Made by a program: the position numbers and the translations under genes. 13,375 bases of DNA from JAVBOW01 sp031551595 (GTDB lineage Bacteria; Bacteroidota; Bacteroidia; Bacteroidales; Rikenellaceae): positions 1 through 13,375 of the forward strand of contig JAVBNK010000081.1 in the NCBI GenBank assembly GCA_031551595.1, read 5' to 3'. Positions 7,479 through 13,375 of this stretch are shown piece by piece. Every line of letters starts with the position of its first letter. Within the stretch, counting starts at the first letter, position 1. A model generated the notes under the pieces. The model did no database searches and had not been told where the DNA came from. It saw only the letters and a program-made list of their open reading frames with translations.

Positions 7479-8389
7479 GCCGTCCTATCAGGGATATATA
7501 TGCCGAAGCGATCAAAGAACGCAACAAACGCATGGAACTCAATGAATTCGCCAGTGACTCGAAGCTCTCGGTGATGAACGGCATCCTGTGGGTCGTCTCC
7601 ACCATCATCCATAGCTTCGAGGCCATCCTGGACGTGTTCGCCATCGACATCTCCTCGACCATCAACAACCGCATCAACGGAACGCCGACCTACTACGCCA
7701 ACGCCCTGCTCCAGTTCCAGAAAGGCGATATGCTGACCGTGCGGGAGGATGGCCTGGCGTTCGGATACGCCTCAGTGGACACGACCAAGCGCATCATCAC
7801 ACAGGTATCCTACACGGAGAGCGCCAACGACGATGGCCTGGACAACCGGCTCATCCTGAAGGTGGCCACCGGGGAAAAGGGAAACCTTTCGGCCATCAGC
7901 GCCGAAGACCTGGTGGTGATCAACGCCTACATCAACCAGATCAAGTTCGCCGGAACGCGCATCGAGGTCATCAGCCGCATGGGGGATGTGCTGATCCCCC
8001 GAGCGACGGTCTACCATGATGGTGCGGTGCGCGAATCGGAACTCTACGACGCCATCGAGGAGAGCCTGAACGACTATGTGATGAATATCGAGTTCGACTC
8101 AGGCGTTTATGTGAGCCGGGTGCTGGAGGCCATCAAAAAAGTGGAACACGTCACGGACGTGTTCATCGACCCGGCCCACCTTCCCGAGCAGGGGATATTC
8201 CTGGCCTGCTACGACAGCGACGGCCACCTGGCGGCGCCCACGAAAATATCCCGCATCAGCCACACCAGTTCGGGATATGTACGTCAATCCTCAGGCAAAG
8301 GGGATGAAGCGGCGCTGCCCGATTTTCGCCAGGCCATTAAACTTGTCACCGACAGCGGATGCGATACCGGTTGCCTACAGACCGATTAG
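7475..8389 (+). CDS. Baseplate J / gp6-like wedge protein
   Basis: 304 residues, in ATGA overlap with the previous gene. The arrangement matches baseplate J-like proteins. The N-terminal helical region (residues 1-70) includes 'VMNGILWVVSTIIHSFEAIL'. A middle beta region runs to about residue 155. Residues 160-233 hold the characteristic part: a strand block 'TRIEVISR' and 'LIPRATVYHDG', a helix 'ESELYDAIEESLNDYV', then 'FDSGVYVSRVLEAIKKV' and a final 'VTDVFIDP'. The last element is the 'gV.dv.id' signature of P2 J, Mu gp47 and T4 gp6 family members, which form the wedge ring of contractile-tail baseplates. The cysteine-containing C-terminus (SGCDTGC) is unusual. It overlaps the next gene by up to 31 nt depending on that gene's start. 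Confidence 0.7.
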   Translation: MSRPIRDIYAEAIKERNKRMELNEFASDSKLSVMNGILWVVSTIIHSFEAILDVFAIDISSTINNRINGTPTYYANALLQFQKGDMLTVREDGLAFGYASVDTTKRIITQVSYTESANDDGLDNRLILKVATGEKGNLSAISAEDLVVINAYINQIKFAGTRIEVISRMGDVLIPRATVYHDGAVRESELYDAIEESLNDYVMNIEFDSGVYVSRVLEAIKKVEHVTDVFIDPAHLPEQGIFLACYDSDGHLAAPTKISRISHTSSGYVRQSSGKGDEAALPDFRQAIKLVTDSGCDTGCLQTD

Positions 8390-8922
8390 TGAACCGGCTC
8401 ATGCCGCACTACCTCGCCGGACGAAAGGTCATCCTGTTCGTCCAGAGCCTCGTCTATCCCCTGCAAACCCTTAACGAGCGTTTCGTGGCCTTCGCCAAAG
8501 AGAAACTGATCGAGGCGAACATGACCAGCCAGGTGCTCTATTTCGAGTGGTTCCTGAACCGTAAGCTCGGCGCTTACCTGGCCGACCCCCAGGACAGGAT
8601 ATTCATCAGGGACAGCACCGTGCTGGGGGTCGATCTGTACCATGAGGACTCGGCCCACGCCCGGCCTTTCACGGTGTGGTACCAGGGCGAGCAGGTGGCC
8701 GTCATCGACCCGCGGGAAGAGCCCCGGCCGTTCTACTTCCGGGCCGACGAGAAGGCGGTCAACCGCGTCGGGTTCATGGTGTGCGTCTCGCGGATCACCA
8801 TCCCGGAACACGAGCTGGTCAACATGCTTTCCCATTACGTCAACCTGTATAAAATCGCCGGAAAGACCTATCTGATCAGGATCGACCAGAAAGAAATAAC
8901 GCCTAACACCCAACTCAAATGA
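8359..8922 (+). CDS. Tail protein I-like baseplate component
   Basis: 187 residues from ATG 8359. Other possible starts in the same frame are GTG 8389, overlapping the TAG of the preceding gene, and ATG 8401. The earliest is preferred because 'RLPTDRLVNRLMPHYL' reads as a continuous amphipathic N-terminus. Visible parts are the helical 'LAGRKVILFVQSLVYPLQTLNERF', a helix with 'TSQVLYFEWFLNRKLG', an aromatic beta middle region ('FTVWYQGEQVAVID'), and a C-terminal 'LVNMLSHYVNLYKIAGKTYLIRI'. Length and position after a J-like gene and before a fibre gene match P2 gene I, a baseplate component, but direct sequence likeness to P2 I is not obvious. An ATGA overlap couples it to the fibre gene. Confidence 0.68.
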   Translation: MRYRLPTDRLVNRLMPHYLAGRKVILFVQSLVYPLQTLNERFVAFAKEKLIEANMTSQVLYFEWFLNRKLGAYLADPQDRIFIRDSTVLGVDLYHEDSAHARPFTVWYQGEQVAVIDPREEPRPFYFRADEKAVNRVGFMVCVSRITIPEHELVNMLSHYVNLYKIAGKTYLIRIDQKEITPNTQLK

Positions 8923-11498
8923 AAGAATATGTAGCCCAGACGGGCGGACGGTATACCTATGTCGATGACGTGCTCAACCTGCAGGAGCTCGCCATGAGCA
9001 TGACCTCGATCTTCGAGGGTTGTTCGAACTTCATCATCTCGGGATGTGTGGCCGACGCGGGAAAGATCACTCCGGGTTATGTCTGGATCAACGGCAAGGT
9101 GCGCCGTTTCGAAGGCTGCACCACCTCGCAGTTTCCCTACTACCTCTACGAGGCGAATAGCTATGAGGCGACCACGTATGCCAATGATGTGAATAAGCGC
9201 GGCCGTTGCAACTACCTCTGCCTGGGCGCCGTCTCCGTCCCCCAGCAACCCGACCCGGTGACGGGGGCGCTGCCGGGATTTATCGAAATGCGGGAAGACC
9301 ACTCGCCCCGCTTCATAGACAAATTTTTCGGGCGGTATGCCGTATTGCTCGAATCGCCCTTCTCGAAGCAAACGGTAAAAAAGGATCTGACACTGACCGG
9401 GAAGTTCACCGCCGAGAAAGAGATCGAATCCAGGACCGGGGTTTCGGTGGTCGGCCCTTCGGGTTACGTGTTGCGCAATATCGTAAAATCGTCGGGCGAC
9501 GCCTCCCTGGGCGCCTACCATAATGGATTACTCGTCAGTGAGATCGTCATCCACACCGACGGATCGTTCTCGCTTTGGAACCACGGGCGGGAATTGGCAC
9601 GGATAGATGCCCAGGGAGTGACCAGCGGCACCTCCCGCTGCCAGACCCATCAGGTCGGCGACCTGCGCATCTTCGGTCAACAGATCATCAACGTCGGCGA
9701 CAACACGGATCAGGGTGCGGTCAACGTCAACCGGACGGGATACGAAGGCGGGACGACGCGCTTCCGCAACTTCCGCGTTTTCGACGGTAAATCGTCCGTC
9801 CCCATGCTCTCGGTGGAGGGCGCCGACCGTATGGTCGGCCTCGATGCCCTGCTTCAGGTCAGGAGCGAGGGACGGGGAATGCAGTTGGCCAACACGCTGT
9901 ATGCAAAAACGGAAGTCCGCCTGGTCAACACCCTGGACTGGCTCGACAAGAACAATGAGAAGATCGCCGGCATCGGTTTCGACAGCGCCACCACGTTCGA
10001 CTTCGCCGTGCGCAATACCTTGGGAAATATCCTGCTCTCCCCGGGCGGGTACGTGGACATCCTGGGCGAGTTAAGGGTCGGCGGGGTCAACATCGCCGCC
10101 ACGTATGTAGCCCAGAGTTATTTTACGGCGGAACTGGCCAAGAAAGTAAACGTCGTGGCCGGCAAGCAGCTTTCGACCGAGGATTTCACGACGGCATACC
10201 GCAATAAACTCGATGCGATCTCCACCGGCGATATCTCGGGGGCGGAAGGAGGGTTCGCCACGGCGGGCGACGTGGCCGGGGAACTGCGCAAAAAACTCAA
10301 CATCGAAAACAACCTCTCGGAAGTGGCCGACAAAGCGGCGGCACGGACCAACCTGGACGTTTTCTCAAAGCCGGAGGCGAAGGCGACATTCCTGAAAATT
10401 TCCAACCACCTCTCGGAAATCACTTCCCTCTCCTCTTTCGAGGTGGAGGGCAAAACCCCGGAGCAGATCATCGGGATCAAAGAGCAGAGACAGCAGGCCG
10501 TGCGGGACAACATCGACGCCGAGCGGAAGGGAAGCGCCGAGCTGCGGCTGGCCAAAGCCTCGAACCTCGCCGACCTGGGCGACAAGGTCAAGGCACGACA
10601 GAACCTTTCGGTCTATTCCGTGTCCGAGATCGACTCGATGCTTTCAGGCAAACTGGGCAACGACGCCGCCTACTCGGGACTGCCCTTCACCCTCGAACTG
10701 AAGAACAAGCTGGACGGGATCAGGACGGGGCACTTCGCCGGCATCGACGCCGAGGGCAAATCGGTGGCCCAGGCCGAAGGCTACGTGCCGACCTCAGCGG
10801 TCGTAAAAGAGCTGGCCAAGAAAGCCAACCTGCTGCTGGACGGACTCAACTCGTCGCAAAAGGAGTCCGTGTGCGAGAACCTGGGCATCTATTCCAAAGC
10901 CGCATCCGACGCCCGGTACGCCGCCTTCGACCAACTCTTCCAGGACTATATCGCCTACCTGGTCAAAGGCGGCAAAACGACCTCCGAGGCCCAGAAGATA
11001 CTCCGTGACAAACTCGACGTGCCCTCCAAAGGCGACGTGTCGTCCACCTGCGTGAGCAAGACGGCTCAACTGTCCGACCTCTCGTTACCCAACGCGAACG
11101 CAAAAAAAGTCGCCTGCCAGAACCTCGGGGCAGCCTATGCGGAAGACGTGCAGACCAAGCTCATCGACACCGGATGGATTCAGATGTCCAACTCTGGGGT
11201 CAACACGGACACCAAGGCGCTTTTCATCCGACAGATCGGCAACGTGGTCAGCATCCAAGGGCAGGTCAACACCAGCAAAGCCGACGGGGGGCACCGGGGC
11301 GGCATCGTGGCCATCATTCCGAACCAAATCCAACCGCCCCGGTATGGTTTGCGGCACACGCTGTGCGACTTCAACGAAGATCACGGCTACAACCGCGGCG
11401 CCTCGTTTTTCATCAACGGGGGGTCTCGGAACCTGACCATCTACGAAAGCGGCTGGCCCGGGACAGTCACGAACCTAAACTTCACATACTTCGTATAA
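8919..11498 (+). CDS. Tail fibre with repeated helical shaft and beta tip
   Basis: 859 residues. Residues 1 to about 155 form the probable baseplate-attachment domain, with 'TGGRYTYVDDVLNLQEL', a 'GCVADAGKITPGYVWINGK' beta unit and 'MREDHSPRFIDKFFGRY'. Residues about 155-400 are beta-rich. Residues about 400-740 hold the repeated shaft: copies of the pattern 'L..L.DK..AR.NL.VYS' at about 465 (LSEVADKAAARTNLDVFS), 549 (LADLGDKVKARQNLSVYS), the 640s (LNSSQKESVCENLGIYS), the 690s and the 720s (LSDLSLP...CQNLGAAY). These are typical phage tail-fibre repeats, probably trimeric. Residues 748-859 form a beta tip beginning 'DTGWIQM' with 'FIRQIGNVVSIQGQV', a widely shared fibre C-terminus likely to bind the host surface. 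By position it corresponds to the P2 H fibre. Confidence 0.87.
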   Translation: MKEYVAQTGGRYTYVDDVLNLQELAMSMTSIFEGCSNFIISGCVADAGKITPGYVWINGKVRRFEGCTTSQFPYYLYEANSYEATTYANDVNKRGRCNYLCLGAVSVPQQPDPVTGALPGFIEMREDHSPRFIDKFFGRYAVLLESPFSKQTVKKDLTLTGKFTAEKEIESRTGVSVVGPSGYVLRNIVKSSGDASLGAYHNGLLVSEIVIHTDGSFSLWNHGRELARIDAQGVTSGTSRCQTHQVGDLRIFGQQIINVGDNTDQGAVNVNRTGYEGGTTRFRNFRVFDGKSSVPMLSVEGADRMVGLDALLQVRSEGRGMQLANTLYAKTEVRLVNTLDWLDKNNEKIAGIGFDSATTFDFAVRNTLGNILLSPGGYVDILGELRVGGVNIAATYVAQSYFTAELAKKVNVVAGKQLSTEDFTTAYRNKLDAISTGDISGAEGGFATAGDVAGELRKKLNIENNLSEVADKAAARTNLDVFSKPEAKATFLKISNHLSEITSLSSFEVEGKTPEQIIGIKEQRQQAVRDNIDAERKGSAELRLAKASNLADLGDKVKARQNLSVYSVSEIDSMLSGKLGNDAAYSGLPFTLELKNKLDGIRTGHFAGIDAEGKSVAQAEGYVPTSAVVKELAKKANLLLDGLNSSQKESVCENLGIYSKAASDARYAAFDQLFQDYIAYLVKGGKTTSEAQKILRDKLDVPSKGDVSSTCVSKTAQLSDLSLPNANAKKVACQNLGAAYAEDVQTKLIDTGWIQMSNSGVNTDTKALFIRQIGNVVSIQGQVNTSKADGGHRGGIVAIIPNQIQPPRYGLRHTLCDFNEDHGYNRGASFFINGGSRNLTIYESGWPGTVTNLNFTYFV

Positions 11499-11499
11499 C

Positions 11500-11727
11500 A
11501 TGAAAAAGATCAACATCCAGCGCGACCTGGACAGCCGGGCGCGTATCGAACGCAACGCGGTCCACGCATCCCCTCGGCCCATGCCGGCGACACCTCAAGT
11601 CGAACCCCAAACCGAATCCGAAGATGCCCCGAGCCAAGAAACACATGAACTACCGCTACCTGACCAAGGCGGGCAGAATGTCCCAAAAACGAAAACCGGA
11701 CGCAGGGCGGCCAAAGGGAACCTATAA
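11500..11727 (+). CDS. Small Pro/Glu-rich protein, unknown function
   Basis: 75 residues, starting one base after the stop of the fibre gene. The N-terminus is basic and helical (MKKINIQRDLDSRARIERN). The middle is a disordered-looking Pro/Glu/Thr-rich stretch (about 24-56) and the end is basic (TKTGRRAAKGN). The last 104 nt overlap the next frame, which is read one base later. The immediate spacing to the fibre stop supports translation; the low-complexity sequence and the overlap argue against it. It may be a genuine small gene or a leader that feeds ribosomes to the next start. Confidence 0.45.
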   Translation: MKKINIQRDLDSRARIERNAVHASPRPMPATPQVEPQTESEDAPSQETHELPLPDQGGQNVPKTKTGRRAAKGNL

Positions 11728-12151
11728 ACGGTTCCGGTTCGAGCAGACCCGGCTCGGTTTTTTTCTGCGGTATGAAGCGCCCGTCGTGTACGCGCTCATC
11801 CGGGAAATGACCCCGCCGGGTTATTTCTTCGAACCGCCCTACCTGCTGATCAAAATCCTGTGCGCCGCCTCCGGGGATCCGGTATTCAGAAAAGCCAAGT
11901 TCCACCGCTACCTGGAGGAATACCTGGACAACGGGCTGTTCTGCCGCACGCCCAAGAAGCCGACTCCGACTAGGGTCGCCTACTACGAAAGGCTGCGGAC
12001 CGCCAGGATGAAGCGGTATATCGAGCAAAACCGGGACAAGATCGAACGGTACCGCCAACAGTCAGGCGGCGATCCGCAGGATGATACCGGATTGCAATTA
12101 TTGTCTCAACGGACGTATCGTTATTTACTGGATTCCAGCATTATAAAATAA
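11624..12151 (+). CDS. Basic protein with an AT-hook-like GRPKG motif
   Basis: 175 residues from ATG 11624. Other in-frame starts are ATG 11645 and ATG 11678; the last shortens the overlap with 11500-11727 to 50 nt and still keeps the folded part, so the true start is uncertain. Residues 23-37 are very basic around 'AGRPKGTYKR', and GRP flanked by basic residues is the core of an AT-hook DNA-binding motif. A folded-looking region follows (FEQTRLGFFLRYEAPVVYALI, FFEPPYLLIKIL, KFHRYLEEYLDNGLFC), then a basic helix with 'YERLRTARMKRYIEQNRDKIERY'. The family is not recognised. It is the last gene before the gp32-type promoter; a DNA-binding or regulatory role is inference from composition and the short motif. 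Confidence 0.7.
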   Translation: MPRAKKHMNYRYLTKAGRMSQKRKPDAGRPKGTYKRFRFEQTRLGFFLRYEAPVVYALIREMTPPGYFFEPPYLLIKILCAASGDPVFRKAKFHRYLEEYLDNGLFCRTPKKPTPTRVAYYERLRTARMKRYIEQNRDKIERYRQQSGGDPQDDTGLQLLSQRTYRYLLDSSIIK

Positions 12152-12161
12152 TTTTCAAAAA

Positions 12162-12195
12162 CAATTTTCCTCTTTTTTGGCGCACCGGAAAATTG
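12162..12195. promoter_or_regulatory. Perfect 9-bp dyad bracketing the -33 box, candidate operator
   Basis: CAATTTTCC (12162-12170) and GGAAAATTG (12187-12195) are exact inverted copies separated by 16 nt. Centres are 25 bp apart, somewhat over two helical turns. The TTTG -33 element (12176-12179) lies inside and the -7 element starts five bases to the right. A further direct copy of AATTTTC lies at 12150-12156. No T tract follows the right arm, so a terminator is less likely than a protein-binding site for a dimer. Confidence 0.55.
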
Positions 12196-12207
12196 CCCCT
12201 ACTTTTG
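12176..12207 (+). promoter_or_regulatory. Bacteroidota primary-sigma promoter for the gp32-like gene
   Basis: TTTG (12176-12179), a 20-nt spacer, and TACTTTTG (12200-12207) match the Bacteroidota -33/-7 consensus TTTG then TAnnTTTG. It is the only full match I found in the window. Transcription should begin near 12212, leaving a leader of about 200 nt before ATG 12420. It would give the DNA-binding protein a transcript separate from the upstream tail operon. Confidence 0.8.
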
Positions 12208-12211
12208 CCTT

Positions 12212-12394
12212 GCACTCTTTCTTACGGGTGCGGTCATTTCAATTTGCAGTCCGCGCTCTGCGGGCGACGGTAGCGGGTAACAACCAGGGGATTCCCCCTG
12301 TCGAACGATCTCCCTACGAAGATTAATTGCTCATTTGAGGTGGACGGTGGCATCCGAACCCGTCCATATCCGGACCAGTTTGCTCGGCAATTAA
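12212..12394 (+). promoter_or_regulatory. Structured 5' leader of the gp32-like gene
   Basis: Five nested or successive stems are seen. GCACTC/GGGTGC (12212-12217 with 12226-12231, one G-U pair). CCGC/GCGG (12251-12254 with 12260-12263). CAGGGG/CCCCTG (12285-12290 with 12295-12300, loop ATTC). An outer stem TTAATTGC/GCAATTAA (12323-12330 with 12387-12394) encloses TGGACGG/CCGTCCA (12341-12347 with 12360-12366), with a small CTC/GAG stem (from 12330/12331) inside. The leader has no ATG before 12420. The outer stem ends 25 nt before the start codon. T4 gp32 represses its own translation by binding a structured leader, so autogenous control is the leading inference; the sequence is not a known riboswitch that I recognise. 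Confidence 0.6.
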
Positions 12395-12419
12395 TAACTA
12401 CCAGCATTCTTTACCCAAC

Positions 12420-13375
12420 ATGCAAGAATCAATTCACGAGGAACAGGGCATCGGGACGACGACCGTAGAGGATCAGTTTTTAGGTCTCCAGGAATCGTTC
12501 GCCCAGGCGCAGCAACGTGCGCTCGAAGAGAACAAGACATTCGCCAGGACGGAGTTCTTCCGCCTGGACAAAGCGGGGGTGTACCGCATCCGCATCCTAC
12601 CGCTGGCCCCCAATCCCAAACATGACCGCCGGGGATACGAATACCCCGTCCACCAACTGTTGATGGAGATCGAGAAGCCTGCCGCCGGCGGCAAACCCTC
12701 CAGCATGTACGTCACCGTGCCGCGCACCACCGAAGCGGGCTACTCCATCGACCTGATTGACACCTACCGCAAGCTGGCCGTGGCCAAGGCAAAGGATTTG
12801 GGCGACGACAAGCTCGCCGAAAAGATCGACGGCGGCTCGTTCGGCGGCGGGATGAAGTTCAACTACGGCCACGCAATGTACATCTTAGACCTGAACGACC
12901 GCGGCAAGGGCATCCAACTGCTCACCCTGAGCCATTCGCAGTTCAAAGACCTGGACGAGCGCAAATTCAGGCTTTGGGAGAAGAAACTCGCGAAGAATCC
13001 CCATTACCCCTGCCCGATCTGTTCGGTCTACAACGCCTATCCGGTCGAGATCGAGAAGCGCAAAAACGGAGGCAAGACCGAATACATCACCGGCATCGAC
13101 AACGAATCGGACAACGATATACTCTCCAAAGAGGAACTGACGGTGCTGATGAACACCCCGCGCATTCCGGAGATCATCTACCGCTATTCGCGCTACCAAT
13201 TCGGCGCTACGCTCGAATACCTCAAGCAGTGCGACCTCAGATATGGCCTGCAGATCATGGAGGCCGATGAAATGGCCCAGGCCGTCGAGCGCCTGCAGGG
13301 CGAGTTGCCCAAAGAGGATACCAGCGTCTTCTCCTTCGACAAGCGCACCAAAGAGGCGAAAGACACCGCCTCGGG
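12420..13375 (+). CDS. T4 gp32-like single-stranded DNA-binding protein (partial, right edge)
   Basis: The frame is open from ATG 12420 to the window end without a stop: 318 codons are visible and the C-terminus is missing. The protein would coat single-stranded DNA in phage replication, recombination and repair. Visible parts: a helical N-terminus (residues 10-40, QFLGLQESFAQAQQRALEEN); the OB-fold entry 'GVYRIRILPLAP' (53-64) with basic 'KHDRRGYEYPVHQ'; a lysine-rich helix (115-136); a glycine-rich 'GGSFGGGMKFNYGHAMYIL'; 'IQLLTLSHSQFKDL'; and a CxxC with nearby histidine, 'HYPCPIC' (H195, C198, C201), the expected place of the gp32 zinc site. 'FSFDKRTK' near the end resembles the region before the acidic tail of gp32 proteins. 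The assignment rests on this domain order; the exact zinc ligands are uncertain. Confidence 0.75.
   Translation, partial: MQESIHEEQGIGTTTVEDQFLGLQESFAQAQQRALEENKTFARTEFFRLDKAGVYRIRILPLAPNPKHDRRGYEYPVHQLLMEIEKPAAGGKPSSMYVTVPRTTEAGYSIDLIDTYRKLAVAKAKDLGDDKLAEKIDGGSFGGGMKFNYGHAMYILDLNDRGKGIQLLTLSHSQFKDLDERKFRLWEKKLAKNPHYPCPICSVYNAYPVEIEKRKNGGKTEYITGIDNESDNDILSKEELTVLMNTPRIPEIIYRYSRYQFGATLEYLKQCDLRYGLQIMEADEMAQAVERLQGELPKEDTSVFSFDKRTKEAKDTAS

Noticed and set aside
8868..9521. Long open frame on the minus strand opposite the second fibre (others at 10118-10591, 6083-6595, 6918-7406)
   Set aside because: These mirror GC-rich third codon positions of clear + strand genes; their translations lack domain-like features.
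11290..11498. Possible diversity-generating retroelement variable region at the end of the second fibre
   Set aside because: No reverse transcriptase and no second near-identical template copy are in the window, and the tip lacks the usual C-type-lectin pattern; the template could still lie outside.
11682..11688. CCCAAAA heptamer in the correct phase for -1 frameshifting in the 11500 frame
   Set aside because: The long downstream frame (11624-12151) is in the +1 phase, so a -1 slip would not enter it; no frameshift fusion is supported.
12228..12326. GTG-initiated 32-codon frame inside the leader
   Set aside because: Short, with no ribosome binding site and no recognisable product; the hairpin structures explain this stretch better. 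A frame of this length is expected by chance.
1..13375. tRNA genes, CRISPR arrays, insertion sequences, attachment sites
   Set aside because: Reading both strands showed no cloverleaf, no regularly spaced repeats, no transposase and no integrase or duplicated att-like core.

Overview
The window is part of a tailed-phage genome, or a prophage, of a Bacteroidota host. Every supported gene is on the + strand, and together they form a tail-fibre, baseplate and second-tail-fibre block followed by a T4 gp32-like single-stranded DNA-binding protein. The host group is inferred from the only strong promoter seen: TTTG, 20 nt, then TACTTTTG (12176-12207), the Bacteroidota primary-sigma consensus. Weak Shine-Dalgarno sequences fit this. 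The fairly GC-rich coding sequence suggests a GC-richer Bacteroidales host such as an Alistipes relative rather than Bacteroides itself, but that is a guess. No integrase, capsid, terminase or replication polymerase lies in the window, so lifestyle cannot be read from it.

Layout: 1-153 is the C-terminal end of a probable Ig-like tail/fibre protein. 219-1091 encodes a two-span membrane protein of visibly more AT-rich DNA, lodged between fibre genes like a moron, with a hairpin terminator (1116-1143) behind it. 1167-5018 is a 1283-residue tail fibre built of four tandem modules with a unique C-terminal tip. It is followed by two small genes (5078-5380, 5436-5759) and a strong terminator (5809-5841).

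5855-11498 is a tightly packed baseplate cassette with overlapping start and stop codons: a possible gp25/W-like protein, a LysM protein with a PKD-like domain, a baseplate J/gp6-like protein, a tail-protein-I-like protein and a second 859-residue tail fibre. The order resembles the W-J-I-H order of phage P2, with a LysM protein added. Two small overlapping genes (11500-11727 and 11624-12151) close this unit.

The 268-nt gap 12152-12419 is the densest regulatory region. A perfect 9-bp dyad (12162-12195) brackets the -33 box of the promoter. A leader of about 200 nt without any ATG then folds into several hairpins ahead of the gp32-like gene, which runs off the right edge. T4 gp32 is known to repress its own translation through a structured leader, so this leader is the best candidate for an undescribed regulatory element here.
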